Source of the DNA: Bifidobacterium pluvialisilvae
GTDB lineage: Bacteria > Actinomycetota > Actinomycetes > Actinomycetales > Bifidobacteriaceae
Assembly (NCBI RefSeq): GCF_019331695.1
Contig: NZ_JAHBBI010000003.1
Span: 62,001-126,000, forward strand
Reading direction: 5' to 3'
Length of the DNA: 64,000 bases
Positions 43,435 through 53,432 of this stretch are shown here, piece after piece. Below the pieces are notes generated by a model that made no database searches, was not told the DNA's origin, and saw nothing but the letters and a program-made list of their open reading frames with translations. A program made the translations under genes and the position numbers. Each line of letters starts with the position of its first letter. Position 1 is the stretch's first letter.

Positions 43435-46400
43435 CTACTCCTTCAACGCCTTCGTGATGCGTTTGAGGCTCACCGGCCGTGGTGTGCCGAGCTCCTGCGC
43501 CCACAGGCTCACACGGAACTCCTCCACCATCCACCGGGCCTTCTCCACACGGGCCGACATCTCATCGTGACGCGGACCGGCCGGCAGCTTGCCCGCCTGC
43601 TCGCGCGCCTTATCGACAAGCCGTTGCGCCTCGTCGACCTCCCACGCCCAGTTCACGTCACGCGACTTGTTCGTCTTCGCCTTCTCCAGACGCAGCAGGT
43701 CCGCATGCAGATACCGTTCCAGCGAGCGCAGCGCCTCCGGAGGCATGGCGCCGATGAAGCCGGGCGTGACGAGCGAGCCGATATGCTCGCGGATGGACTG
43801 GAGCACCGACAGCAGCGGCAATGACGCCGTGCCCGAAACCGCCTTGTCCACCTCGGCGTAGCGGCGCAGGGCGGCGATCACGTCACGCGCCACCTGATAC
43901 ACCGTGTCCTCATACACCTGCGTCACATCGCCGACCGCGTCCGCCAGCTGCGCGTCGTCCCTGATCTTCCCGACGTCCGGAAGCAGACGCTTCACCGCGG
44001 CCAGCTGCAGGTCCTCGACCAGGTCCTTCGTATTCTTGTACGGCGCGGAGGCCAACATCAGCGCCTCGCCGCCCAGCCAGCGCGAGGAGATGCGCTCATC
44101 CGGCAGCCGCAGCGCGTCCAACGCCGCCTTCCAGAGCATCGACGAACGCGACACCATCGTGGCGCCGGCCTTGTGCAGCAGGTTCGCCGACTGCACCACC
44201 TTGCCCTGGTCCGCCGCCTTCGTCGCCTGCCGTTTCACCGTCTGCCGGGCCGACTCGGCCGCCTGCTCGGCGAACCTCGCCTGCAATTCGGCCAACGACT
44301 TCGATGACGCCAGCACCGTCATGCGCTGCGGGCCACGTCCGCGGCCCCGGCCATGACGGGAATTGCGGCCGCCGGCCGGCTTCTCCACCACGAACGTCAT
44401 GCGCACATGCTTCGGCAGCCGTGCCAGCTGCTCCTCGTTGAACACCTCCGGATGCAGCTGTGCGCCGACCACATGGATCGCCGCCTGCGTGAAGACATGC
44501 CTGAGGTCGGGCCACTGCGCCACGCCCGTCGTGTCATCGACCGGGGGAGCGGCGGGATGGCCCTGCTCGCCCGAGCCGGGGAGCGCATCATAATGGTCGT
44601 CGATCCATGCGCGGATCTTCCTCGCCGTGTCCGGCGCCGGCACGAACTGCACGCGCAACGCCTTCGGCAGCGACTTGATCATCGCCACGATCAGCTCGTC
44701 AAGCAGGCCCGGCACGTTCCATGTGAACTGCTCGGGCGTGATGCGCGAGAGGAACTTCAACGGCACGTGCACCGTCACGCCGTCGTTCTCCGCCTGCGGA
44801 TCGTAGACGTATGAGAGCTTCAGGTCGATGGGGGAGCCGTCCGAGCCCAGCGTATGCCAATGGTCCGGATAGTCGTCGAGGCTCACCTCCTCGGAATCGG
44901 CAAGACGCTCCACCTTCGACGGGTCGAAGTCAAGCAGCGTCGGATCCTCATCGTGATGATGCCGCCACCACGACCCCAGCCTCGCCATCGACGTGATGTC
45001 CGCCGGCAGCTTCGCATCATAGAAGTCGACGAGATCCTCATCCGTCACCCGGTCGACCACGTGACGGGTGCGGGCCGTCTCCTCATCCGACTCCTCCAGC
45101 ACCGCGCGGTTGTTGTCGATGAAATCGTCATACGGGAAGCGCTGCTGCACCTCGCCGGCCACCAGACCTTCGCGGATGAGGAAGTCACGGGCCTCGACGG
45201 GGTTGATGGCCCCCCACTGCACCGTCCGATCCTGCACGATGGGCAGGCCATACAGCAGGACCTTCGCGCTCGCCACGGCCGCGCCCTTCGACGCCGACCA
45301 ATGCGGCTCCGCATACGTGGTGCGCGTCAGCTTGCCCGCCAGCGGCTCCGCCCACGCCGGATCGATCGCCGCGGCCGACCGCGCCCATAGGCGCGACGTC
45401 TCCACCAGCTCCGCCGCCATCACCCACTGCGGCGTGGACTTCGCCACCGCCGACGCCGGAAACAGCGCGAACCGCGTGCCGCGCGAACCCAGATACTCAT
45501 TGCGCGACTGCTTCTGCGCGCGCTTCATCGCGCGGGCCTTCGCCGCACCACGAAGACCCGCGAAATCGGAGGCCTTCGGCTCACGCACCTGCTGCATGCC
45601 GATGCTCGACAGCAGTCCCGACAGCATAGCCTTATGAATTCCCATGGAATCCCACGAGCATGTGAGCGAATGCGCCGCCTGCTGGTTCTCCGGCAGCTGA
45701 CGGACCTCCAACGCCGGACGCGAACCCGGCAGCGGGTCGCCCACCGTGAACTTCAGCTCACGGCACATCTGCACCAGCTGACGGTACAGGTCACGCCACT
45801 GGCGCATACGGGGATAGTTCATGAACTCTGCCTTGCACAGGCGCCGCAACGCCGAATTCGACGTCTCCCCATCCGCTTGGAAGAACCGGTCCCACATGTT
45901 CAGCGCCGTCAGGAAATCACTCGACTCGTCCGCATAGCGGTTATGCAGACGGTCCGCCTCGTCACGCTTCTCCTCCGGACGCTCGCGCGGATCCTGCAGG
46001 CTCAGGAACGCGACCACCACCAGCACCGCCGCCAGCGTGTTCGGCGCATCCTTCGCCGCCTCCACCACCATGCGTGCCAGGCGCACGTCGATCGGCAGAC
46101 GCGACAGCTGACGGCCGATACGCGTGAGCCGCACCTCGCCGCGCGAGCGCGTGATCGCCCGCAGCTCCGTCAGATCGTTGAAGCCGTTCGTCACCGCACG
46201 CGTGTTCGGCGGGTCGATGAACCCGAAATCCGTGATGTCCTCCGCCGTATGCGCCACACCCACCGACAGCATGTGCAGCACCACCGACGCCAGACCCGTG
46301 CGCAGGATCTCCGGCTCCGTGAACCGCGGCCGCGTCTCATAATCCTCGCGGGAGTACAGGCGAATCGCGATACCATCGGCGATACGGCCGCAACGACCCG

Positions 46401-47502
46401 CACGCTGGTCCGCGCTCGCCTGGCTGATCGGCTCGATCGGCAGCCGCTGCACCTTCGCCGCCTTCGAATAGCGGGAGATACGCGCCGTGCCCGGATCGAC
46501 CACATACCTGATGCCCGGCACCGTCAGCGACGTCTCCGCCACATTCGTCGCCAGCACGATGCGCTGATGCGAATGCGGCTCGAACACCCGATGCTGCTCC
46601 TTCGCCGAAAGACGGGCGAACAACGGCAACACCTCGATGGCGTCCGGACGACGCATGTCCGCCGTGCGCTGGCCGAAATGACGGCGCAGCGCCGATTCGA
46701 AATCATGGATGTCGCGCTCGCCGGACGCGAATACGAGAATGTCGCGCGCGCCCCGCTCATGCGAGGAATGAATCACCAGTTCGGCGCAGGCGCGTGCCAC
46801 GGCCGTGGCCGCATCAGCCGAATCGGCGTCATAGTCGTCGTCATCGCCGCCCGACCGTTCGAAACCGGGCACGTCATGCATGAGCGCCGGGGGAGCGCCC
46901 AATGGCTCATACACCACCTGCACGGGGAACGTGCGCCCCGACACCTCAATCACCGGCACGTCCGTATGCAGCGCCTTGGCGAAATGCTCCTGGAACTTCA
47001 CCGAATCGATGGTCGCCGACGTGATGATGAGCTTCAGATCACGGCGCTTCGGCAGCAGGGCCGTGAGATACCCCAGCAGGAAATCGATGTTCAGGCTGCG
47101 CTCATGCGCCTCGTCGATCACGATCGTGTCGTAGGCGTACAGCTTCGGATCGCGTTGGATCTGCGCCAGCAGAATACCGTCCGTGACCACGCGCAGACGC
47201 GTCTTCGGCGAACTCTCGTCGGTGAACCGCACCTGGAAGCCGATCTCGTCACCCAGACGCGCACCCATCTCGGCGGCGATGCGCTCCGCCACCGTGCGCG
47301 CCGCGATACGACGCGGCTGCGTATGCACGATCTGGCGGCCATGCGAACCCCGGCCCAGCTCCAGCAGGATCTTCGGCAGCTGCGTGGTCTTTCCCGAACC
47401 GGTCTGACCGGAGACAATCACCACCTGATGGGTGCGCACCGCCTCGGCGATCTCATCCTTCGCGGCGCTGACCGGCAGTTCGGCAGGATACTCAAATTTC
47501 AC
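43435..47502 (-). CDS. hrpA: ATP-dependent RNA helicase HrpA
   Basis: A DEAH-box helicase of 1355 residues. Walker A 'SGQTGSGKTTQL' is near residue 30, 'DEAHERSLNIDF' near 130, 'SATID' near 160 and 'QRAGRCGRIADG' near 370, followed by the helicase-associated, OB and DUF3418-type C-terminal domains characteristic of the long HrpA. The GTG start at 47502 has GAGGGAAC upstream. HrpA acts on mRNA and stalled ribosomes in the cytoplasm. It forms a minus-strand pair with the upstream methylase gene, with 132 bp of hairpin-rich DNA between. Confidence 0.95.
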   Translation of the reverse strand: MKFEYPAELPVSAAKDEIAEAVRTHQVVIVSGQTGSGKTTQLPKILLELGRGSHGRQIVHTQPRRIAARTVAERIAAEMGARLGDEIGFQVRFTDESSPKTRLRVVTDGILLAQIQRDPKLYAYDTIVIDEAHERSLNIDFLLGYLTALLPKRRDLKLIITSATIDSVKFQEHFAKALHTDVPVIEVSGRTFPVQVVYEPLGAPPALMHDVPGFERSGGDDDDYDADSADAATAVARACAELVIHSSHERGARDILVFASGERDIHDFESALRRHFGQRTADMRRPDAIEVLPLFARLSAKEQHRVFEPHSHQRIVLATNVAETSLTVPGIRYVVDPGTARISRYSKAAKVQRLPIEPISQASADQRAGRCGRIADGIAIRLYSREDYETRPRFTEPEILRTGLASVVLHMLSVGVAHTAEDITDFGFIDPPNTRAVTNGFNDLTELRAITRSRGEVRLTRIGRQLSRLPIDVRLARMVVEAAKDAPNTLAAVLVVVAFLSLQDPRERPEEKRDEADRLHNRYADESSDFLTALNMWDRFFQADGETSNSALRRLCKAEFMNYPRMRQWRDLYRQLVQMCRELKFTVGDPLPGSRPALEVRQLPENQQAAHSLTCSWDSMGIHKAMLSGLLSSIGMQQVREPKASDFAGLRGAAKARAMKRAQKQSRNEYLGSRGTRFALFPASAVAKSTPQWVMAAELVETSRLWARSAAAIDPAWAEPLAGKLTRTTYAEPHWSASKGAAVASAKVLLYGLPIVQDRTVQWGAINPVEARDFLIREGLVAGEVQQRFPYDDFIDNNRAVLEESDEETARTRHVVDRVTDEDLVDFYDAKLPADITSMARLGSWWRHHHDEDPTLLDFDPSKVERLADSEEVSLDDYPDHWHTLGSDGSPIDLKLSYVYDPQAENDGVTVHVPLKFLSRITPEQFTWNVPGLLDELIVAMIKSLPKALRVQFVPAPDTARKIRAWIDDHYDALPGSGEQGHPAAPPVDDTTGVAQWPDLRHVFTQAAIHVVGAQLHPEVFNEEQLARLPKHVRMTFVVEKPAGGRNSRHGRGRGRGPQRMTVLASSKSLAELQARFAEQAAESARQTVKRQATKAADQGKVVQSANLLHKAGATMVSRSSMLWKAALDALRLPDERISSRWLGGEALMLASAPYKNTKDLVEDLQLAAVKRLLPDVGKIRDDAQLADAVGDVTQVYEDTVYQVARDVIAALRRYAEVDKAVSGTASLPLLSVLQSIREHIGSLVTPGFIGAMPPEALRSLERYLHADLLRLEKAKTNKSRDVNWAWEVDEAQRLVDKAREQAGKLPAGPRHDEMSARVEKARWMVEEFRVSLWAQELGTPRPVSLKRITKALKE

Positions 47503-47542
47503 GGAAATCCGTTCCCTCTACATCTTCTGTATATACATAAAC

Positions 47543-47625
47543 GCATACGTCGCGTACGCCGACGTATGCGAAACGACATACGTATGCATGACAAATGGCA
47601 TGACGCGACGTGTCGTACGCGTCAT
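47543..47625 (-). other. Two hairpins between methylase gene and hrpA
   Basis: GCATACGTCG/CGACGTATGC (47543-47569) is a perfect 10-bp stem, and ATGACGCG/CGCGTCAT (47600-47625) an 8-bp stem. Both lie after the methylase stop and before hrpA. Neither has a T-run. They may reduce read-through into hrpA. Confidence 0.5.
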
Positions 47626-47634
47626 CGACGTCGA

Positions 47635-48252
47635 TCATCGCGATCGAAGGACCTCGATCACACGATACCCCTTCGACGACGCGTATTTGCGGACGGTGAA
47701 ACCGTCGCCCAGCGCATCGGCAAGCCAGGGAATCAGCGAATCGGCGCCCAGATTGCGCTGCACCACCAGATACGCCTCACCCGCCGGGGCCAGCCGCGGC
47801 AGATACGTCATCAGCAGTTCGTGCAACGGCTCCTTGCCGATGCGGATCGGCGGATTCGACCAGATGACGTCGAACCGCAGGCTATCGTCGAGATCGGCGT
47901 TCAGGACCGCGCGCACATTATCGCAGCCGGCCTTCGCGGCATTGTCCTTCGTCAGCGCGACCGCGCGCTCGTTCACGTCGACGCCCCACACCGCGGCCTT
48001 GGGCGACTCCAGCGCCAACGCCAGCGAAATCGGACCCCATCCGCAGCCGACATCAAGGAACACGCCCTCCTCGGGCGGCATCGGCGCATGGCGCAACAGC
48101 ACCGACGTGCCCAGATCGAGACGCGAACCCGAGAACACGCCATGCGACGTCTCCACATCGACGTCATGCCCGCGCAACGTCACATGCAGCGTGCGGCGGA
48201 CGTCCTGCGATGACGGCGAGGCCGAAAAATACTGTTCGTTTGGTGTCGTCAT
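47635..48252 (-). CDS. RsmC-like class I methyltransferase
   Basis: A 205-residue SAM-dependent methyltransferase of the small-MTS/RsmC type, which modifies guanines in rRNA. The SAM motif 'LDVGCGWGPISLALAL', an acidic loop 'VWGVDVNERAV' and the catalytic 'SNPPIRIG' are clear, with 'YFSASP' near the N-terminus as in the family. The ATG at 48252 has GGAG six bases upstream. The exact rRNA site is unknown. Confidence 0.88.
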   Translation of the reverse strand: MTTPNEQYFSASPSSQDVRRTLHVTLRGHDVDVETSHGVFSGSRLDLGTSVLLRHAPMPPEEGVFLDVGCGWGPISLALALESPKAAVWGVDVNERAVALTKDNAAKAGCDNVRAVLNADLDDSLRFDVIWSNPPIRIGKEPLHELLMTYLPRLAPAGEAYLVVQRNLGADSLIPWLADALGDGFTVRKYASSKGYRVIEVLRSR

Positions 48253-48390
48253 CGGAACTCCATATCTCCTTACGGTTCTGGACGGTGAACGTCGCGTCGA
48301 TGGTCCGGTGCGCAGGCGTATCGGGGCTCCCGCGCACATGTCTTCTCACACGATGATAATAAGGAGCCGGAATAGAACAGCGTTCAAGAG

Positions 48391-49929
48391 GTGTCAGTGA
48401 CCAATACCAGCACAACGACCAACGCCGATGAGGCATGGAACAACGATGACCGCACCGGTGCCCGCGACGGCGAGCCGTACTCGCAGTCCTCGCCCCTGAA
48501 CGAGCAGTCCGAGGTGCTCCAGGACGCCCGCGGCACCGGGTTCGCCGAGGACAGCGAGGAATGGTCCGAACGCGAATCACGCAACCAGCTCAAGCACGTG
48601 ACCGGCCTCGGCGAACTGCAGGACATCACCGAAGTCGAATACCGTCAGGTGCGTCTCGAACGCGTGGTGCTCGTCGGCGTATGGTCCAGCCTCGAAACCA
48701 CTCAGGCCAAGGCCGAGGAATCGTTGCGCGAGCTCGCCGCACTGGCCGAGACCGCCGGCGCCGAGGTCATGGACGGCCTGCTCCAGCACCGTCTCAAACC
48801 CGACTCCGCCACCTACGTCGGCTCCGGCAAGGCCAAGGAGATCGCCCGCATCGTCGGCGAACTCGAAGCCGACACCATCGTCGTCGACGCCGACCTGCCG
48901 CCCTCGCAGCGACGAGGGCTCGAGGACGTCGCCAAGGTCAAGGTCGTCGACCGCACCGCCGTCATCCTCGACATCTTCGCCCAGCACGCCACCAGCCGCG
49001 AAGGCAAGGCGCAGGTCGAACTCGCCCAGCTCGAATACATGCTGCCGCGACTGCGCGGCTGGGGCGGCTCCCTATCCCGCCAGGCCGGAGGCCAGGCCGC
49101 GGGCCAGGCCGGTGGCATCGGATCGCGAGGCCCCGGCGAGACGCAGATCGAAATGGACAGACGCGTCATCCGCACCCGCATGGCCCGGCTGCGCCGCCAG
49201 ATCCGCCAGATGGCCCCCGCTCGCGAGGTCAAACGAGGTTCGCGCCGCCGTCACGGACTGCCGTCCGTCGCCGTCGTCGGCTACACCAACGCCGGCAAAT
49301 CCTCACTCACCAACCGGCTCACCGGCTCCGTCGAACTCGTCGAAAACGCCCTGTTCGCCACCCTTGGCACCGCCGTGCGACGCACCAAATCGGCCAACGG
49401 CCGCATCTACACGTACGTCGACACCGTCGGCTTCGTACGCCGCCTGCCCACCCAGCTCGTCGAAGCGTTCAAATCCACGCTCGAGGAGGTCGGCGAAGCC
49501 GACGTCATCCTCCATGTCGTCGACGCCTCCCACCCCGACCCGTTCTCCCAGATCGACGCCGTCAACGACGTGCTCGCCGACATCCCCGGCGTCGAAGGCA
49601 TCCCCCGCATCCTCGCCTTCAACAAGACCGACCTCACCGACGACACCACCCGCGAACGGCTGCACAGCCTCGAACCCGACGCGTTCCTCGTCTCCGCGGC
49701 CACCGGCGAAGGAGTCGACGCCCTGCGCGACGCCGTCGAGGCCCTGCTGCCCGTTCCCGACGTGCACGTCACCGCTCTCCTGCCCTACGACGCCGGCGCC
49801 ATACTCTCCGCCGTGCGCGAATACGGCGTCGTCTCCGTCGTCGACTACCGCGCCGACGGTGTCTACCTCGAAGCCGATGTCGACCGGCATCTCGCCGCCC
49901 AGATCGTCGACCACGCCATCGACGAATAG
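48391..49929 (+). CDS. hflX: Ribosome-associated GTPase HflX
   Basis: A translational GTPase that splits stalled ribosomes. Of 512 residues, the first 80 are hydrophilic and unlike most HflX. The HflX domain follows ('TYVGSGKAKEIARIV', 'IVVDADLPPSQRRGLEDV', 'GPGETQIEMDRR'), then the G domain with 'GYTNAGKSSLTNRL', 'VDTVGFVRRLPTQLVEAFKS' and 'NKTDL'. Start is GTG at 48391 (or 48397), with AAGGAG rather far upstream. Divergent from the methylase. Confidence 0.94.
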   Translation: MSVTNTSTTTNADEAWNNDDRTGARDGEPYSQSSPLNEQSEVLQDARGTGFAEDSEEWSERESRNQLKHVTGLGELQDITEVEYRQVRLERVVLVGVWSSLETTQAKAEESLRELAALAETAGAEVMDGLLQHRLKPDSATYVGSGKAKEIARIVGELEADTIVVDADLPPSQRRGLEDVAKVKVVDRTAVILDIFAQHATSREGKAQVELAQLEYMLPRLRGWGGSLSRQAGGQAAGQAGGIGSRGPGETQIEMDRRVIRTRMARLRRQIRQMAPAREVKRGSRRRHGLPSVAVVGYTNAGKSSLTNRLTGSVELVENALFATLGTAVRRTKSANGRIYTYVDTVGFVRRLPTQLVEAFKSTLEEVGEADVILHVVDASHPDPFSQIDAVNDVLADIPGVEGIPRILAFNKTDLTDDTTRERLHSLEPDAFLVSAATGEGVDALRDAVEALLPVPDVHVTALLPYDAGAILSAVREYGVVSVVDYRADGVYLEADVDRHLAAQIVDHAIDE

Positions 49930-50036
49930 GCGCCGGCGACGAATACATCAAGGTTTCATAAACAATTCGTGAACACCCGCATTCCGCGTCAGCAGTGTCA
50001 AAAGGTGCGGATAAAGTAAAGCCGAAGTTGGCATGA

Positions 50037-51047
<1,011 letters not shown>

Positions 51048-51048
51048 T

Positions 51049-51155
51049 AAAAAAAGACTCCCACGGAGTGTCATCCGCGTTGCGGAGAGTTCGACGTACC
51101 TTCGTACGCCTTCACTCTCCGCGCCTTGATGACACACACGTGGGAGTCTTTTTTT
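51049..51155 (+). repeat. Structured 3' element after ldh, unit B1
   Basis: Nested perfect stems: a 17-bp outer stem from A7GACTCCCACG to CGTGGGAGTCT7 (51049-51065 with 51139-51155), GTGTCATC/GATGACAC (51068-51075 with 51128-51135), GCGGAGAGT/ACTCTCCGC (51082-51090 with 51114-51122) and CGTAC/GTACG with loop CTTC (51095-51108). The architecture and core equal those of unit A1 after glnA, while the stem sequences differ. The A/T-bounded outer stem could end transcripts from both strands. Confidence 0.85.
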
Positions 51156-51438
51156 ACCTCAGTCGGGTCCACGGCGTTTGTGCGTGCGCCTTCATTCTCC
51201 GCGCCTTGTTGACACACGCATCGGTCCCTTTTTTACCTCAGTGGGATTCTGTGGAGTCATTTTCGTTGCGGAGAGTTCGATGTGCCTTCGTACGCCTTCA
51301 CTCTCCGCGCCTTGATGACACACACGTGGGAGTCTTTTTTTACCTCAGTCGGGTCCAAGGCGTTTGTGGACCTTGGCGTACTTTTCGTATGCCTTTGTTT
51401 CCCGCGTCTTGATGACATGCGCGCGGGATGTGTTTTTT
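51156..51438 (+). repeat. Three further units (B2-B4) of the ldh 3' array
   Basis: Three more relatives follow, each ending in a T-run: B2 (about 51160-51236, core degenerate), B3 (about 51245-51341) and B4 (about 51351-51438). The block 51268-51366 repeats 51082-51180 almost exactly at an offset of 186 bp, so B1-B2 were duplicated to give B3-B4. In B3 the core left arm is TGTGC instead of CGTAC, which still pairs with GTACG through wobbles. In B4, GGCGTAC pairs with GTATGCC. No protein-coding frame is credible here. Confidence 0.8.
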
Positions 51439-51528
51439 ACCGTGCTAGCAGCCCGTGATGCGATTCGCATTGCGGGATTGTTGTATTCCTTCCGACGCGG
51501 TAAACACGCCTGATGCAGCAGCGGCGTT

Positions 51529-52272
51529 TTACAGCTTACGGAGGACTGTCACGACCTTCCCCATGATCGTCGCATTGCTGCCATCGATGGGGGAGTATGC
51601 GGGATTGTGGGGAATGAGCCACACATGCCCGTTCTCCTTGCGGAAGGTCTTCACCGTCGCCTCCCCGTCGAGCAGGGCTGCGACGATATCGCCGTTCTCG
51701 GCCTCGTTCTGCTCTCGGACGACGACGAAGTCCCCATTGCAGATGGCGGCATCGATCATGGAATCGCCATGCACCTCCAGCATGAACAGGTGCCCGGCCC
51801 CGGTCAGCCGTTCCGGCAGCCGCATGACGTCGTCCACATGTTGTTCCGCGGTGATGGGGACGCCGGCGGCGATACGCCCGACAAGGGGAACGTCGTGCGA
51901 TTGCATGATCGACTCGCTGGAATCGGGGGAGGGGTCGGTATCGGCCTGCACCGCGAACCCAAGGACGGCGGCGTCGTTCCGATTGCCGCGACGCAGGGCG
52001 TCATGCTGGTCGGACAGCAATTCGATGGCACGCCCCTTGTTGGCGCTGATACGGATGAACCCCTTGTCCTCCAACGCCTGAAGCTGATGCTTGACTGAAG
52101 ACGGGCTTTTCAGGCCGACGGCCTCGCCGATCTCGCGGAACGAGGGGGCGAATCCCCGTTCCCGCACATGGGAGCGGATAGCCGCGAGCACATCGCGCTG
52201 ACGCTCGGTGAGGGCATCCTCGCCGTGGCCGAGGGAAGGGTGCCCGTTGCTGGTGAAAGAAATGGTGCTCAC
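51529..52272 (-). CDS. lexA: SOS repressor LexA
   Basis: The SOS regulon repressor, 247 residues. The winged helix N-terminus ('LTERQRDVLAAIRSHV', 'APSFREIGEAVGLKS') precedes the self-cleavage AG bond in 'GRIAAGVPI' and the catalytic Ser and Lys in 'VHGDSMIDAA' and 'GEATVKTF'. GTG start at 52272 with AAAGGAG. It is divergent from the LysM gene, with probable LexA boxes in the 148-bp gap. Autoregulation follows from that. Confidence 0.97.
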   Translation of the reverse strand: MSTISFTSNGHPSLGHGEDALTERQRDVLAAIRSHVRERGFAPSFREIGEAVGLKSPSSVKHQLQALEDKGFIRISANKGRAIELLSDQHDALRRGNRNDAAVLGFAVQADTDPSPDSSESIMQSHDVPLVGRIAAGVPITAEQHVDDVMRLPERLTGAGHLFMLEVHGDSMIDAAICNGDFVVVREQNEAENGDIVAALLDGEATVKTFRKENGHVWLIPHNPAYSPIDGSNATIMGKVVTVLRKL

Positions 52273-52324
52273 GGAATGCTCCTTTCGATTGGTTCAACTG
52301 TACCGTGCCCATAACGAAAAATCA

Positions 52325-52405
52325 AACAGATGTTCGAAGTCGATGTTGCGACATTCGAACATCTGTGCCATACTTAGAACACGTGTTCGATAGCACAAAC
52401 GTTCG
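52325..52405. promoter_or_regulatory. Cluster of SOS (LexA) boxes
   Basis: GAACACGTGTTC at 52377-52388 is a perfect palindrome and, extended to CG on the right, matches the CGAAC-N4-GTTCG box of Gram-positive bacteria. AACAGATGTTCG (52325-52336) and CGAACATCTGTG (52356-52367) are two imperfect boxes, inverted copies that also pair as AGATGTTCGA/TCGAACATCT. A further ACGTTCG lies at 52399. The arrangement fits LexA control of both divergent genes. Confidence 0.85.
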
Positions 52406-52420
52406 AGAAGGGTGGTTGCC

Positions 52421-52900
52421 ATGTTGGACACAGCGATGCGGGACGCAAGGGAACAGGGGACTCCGGTGCGGTGCGGTGCTGCTCGGGGTGAGTCGGTATC
52501 GTCGGGTTCGGCGTTGACGGAGCCGGCGGGGCCGGCGCGGCATGGGCGTGCGTGGTTTGGGGGGACTCCCATGATGCTGCATGTCCTGTTGCGAACCTTC
52601 CGTTCATGGCAGGAGCGGGTGGGCATGCTCATGCTGGTGGGGGTGATTGTCGTGGTCGGCGGCGTGATGCTCGTTCCCGCGCAGCGCGCCGACTCCGACC
52701 CGGGGCCGCAGGAGGTGGTCAGCTATGTGGTCGCCCCGGGCGACACGCTGTGGTCGTATGCCGAGGAGATCACCCCGCCCGGCGGAGACGTCAACGACAC
52801 CATCGACGAGCTCAAGGCCATGAACCATATGCGGACATCGTCGCTGCGGGTGGGGGACCGCATCGTCGTGCCGAAGCACGCCTCGCAAATTCCGCGATGA
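52421..52900 (+). CDS. LysM-domain membrane protein, probable SOS division inhibitor
   Basis: A 159-residue protein. An N-terminal hydrophilic region of about 60 residues precedes one transmembrane helix ('[18 protein letters not shown]') and an extracytoplasmic LysM domain ('[17 protein letters not shown]', then '[10 protein letters not shown]'). The ATG at 52421 has AGAAGGG upstream; an earlier GTG at 52412 is less likely. Position and topology match the lexA-linked LysM division suppressors such as YneA of Bacillus and Rv2719c of mycobacteria. With SOS boxes upstream, DNA-damage-induced division arrest is likely. The function is inferred. Confidence 0.82.
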   Translation: MLDTAMRDAREQGTPVRCGAARGESVSSGSALTEPAGPARHGRAWFGGTPMMLHVLLRTFRSWQERVGMLMLVGVIVVVGGVMLVPAQRADSDPGPQEVVSYVVAPGDTLWSYAEEITPPGGDVNDTIDELKAMNHMRTSSLRVGDRIVVPKHASQIPR

Positions 52901-52940
52901 CCCCGGGTATGGGACTGTGGCCGGGAGGGGACACGCTGAT

Positions 52941-53432
52941 ATGGGAACACCAACGTTTACTCTTATGCATATGCATTGTCCTTTTTGCCAGAACCCGGAT
53001 ACGAAGGTCGTGGATACCCGCGTAGGAGAGGACGGCTATGCCATTCGCCGTCGTAGAGAGTGCCCGAAATGCCAGCGGCGGTTCACCACGGTGGAGACCG
53101 CGACGCTTATGGTGGTGAAGCGTTCCGGCAACGTCGAGCCGTTCAGCCGCGACAAGGTCATCGCCGGCGTGCGTAAGGCGTGCCAGGGACGTCCCATCCG
53201 TGAAGAGGATCTCAAACAACTGGGGCAGAAGGTGGAGGAGGACCTTCGGTCCCGGGGTCTCGCCCAGGTCAAATCCGAGGATGTGGGCAGGGCCATTCTC
53301 AAACCGCTGCGCAACCTTGACGAGGTGGCGTACATGAGATTCGCCAGCGTGTATCAGGAATTCAACAATCTTGAGGATTTCGAACGGGCGATACGCCAGT
53401 TGCGCGCACAGGACGGCACCGATGCCGATTAA
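52941..53432 (+). CDS. nrdR: Ribonucleotide reductase repressor NrdR
   Basis: An ATP/dATP-sensing repressor of ribonucleotide reductase genes. The zinc ribbon has its Cys pairs in 'MHCPFCQ' and '[13 protein letters not shown]', followed by the ATP-cone domain ('[19 protein letters not shown]', '[13 protein letters not shown]'). Start ATG is either 52941, with GGGAGGGG about ten bases upstream, or 52971, which begins the family-like MHCPFC; I chose the one with the better ribosome site. The usual core length is about 150. It follows the LysM gene by 40 bp. Confidence 0.94.
   Translation: MGTPTFTLMHMHCPFCQNPDTKVVDTRVGEDGYAIRRRRECPKCQRRFTTVETATLMVVKRSGNVEPFSRDKVIAGVRKACQGRPIREEDLKQLGQKVEEDLRSRGLAQVKSEDVGRAILKPLRNLDEVAYMRFASVYQEFNNLEDFERAIRQLRAQDGTDAD

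Noticed and set aside
45634-48213. Long plus-strand frame opposite hrpA and the methylase gene
   Set aside because: Arg/His-rich translation with no domain and no ribosome site, spanning two real genes and their intergenic hairpins; a GC-content shadow.
51049-51438. CRISPR array
   Set aside because: Units are about 90-105 bp, internally palindromic and T-terminated, with no short identical repeats separated by unique spacers and no cas genes nearby.
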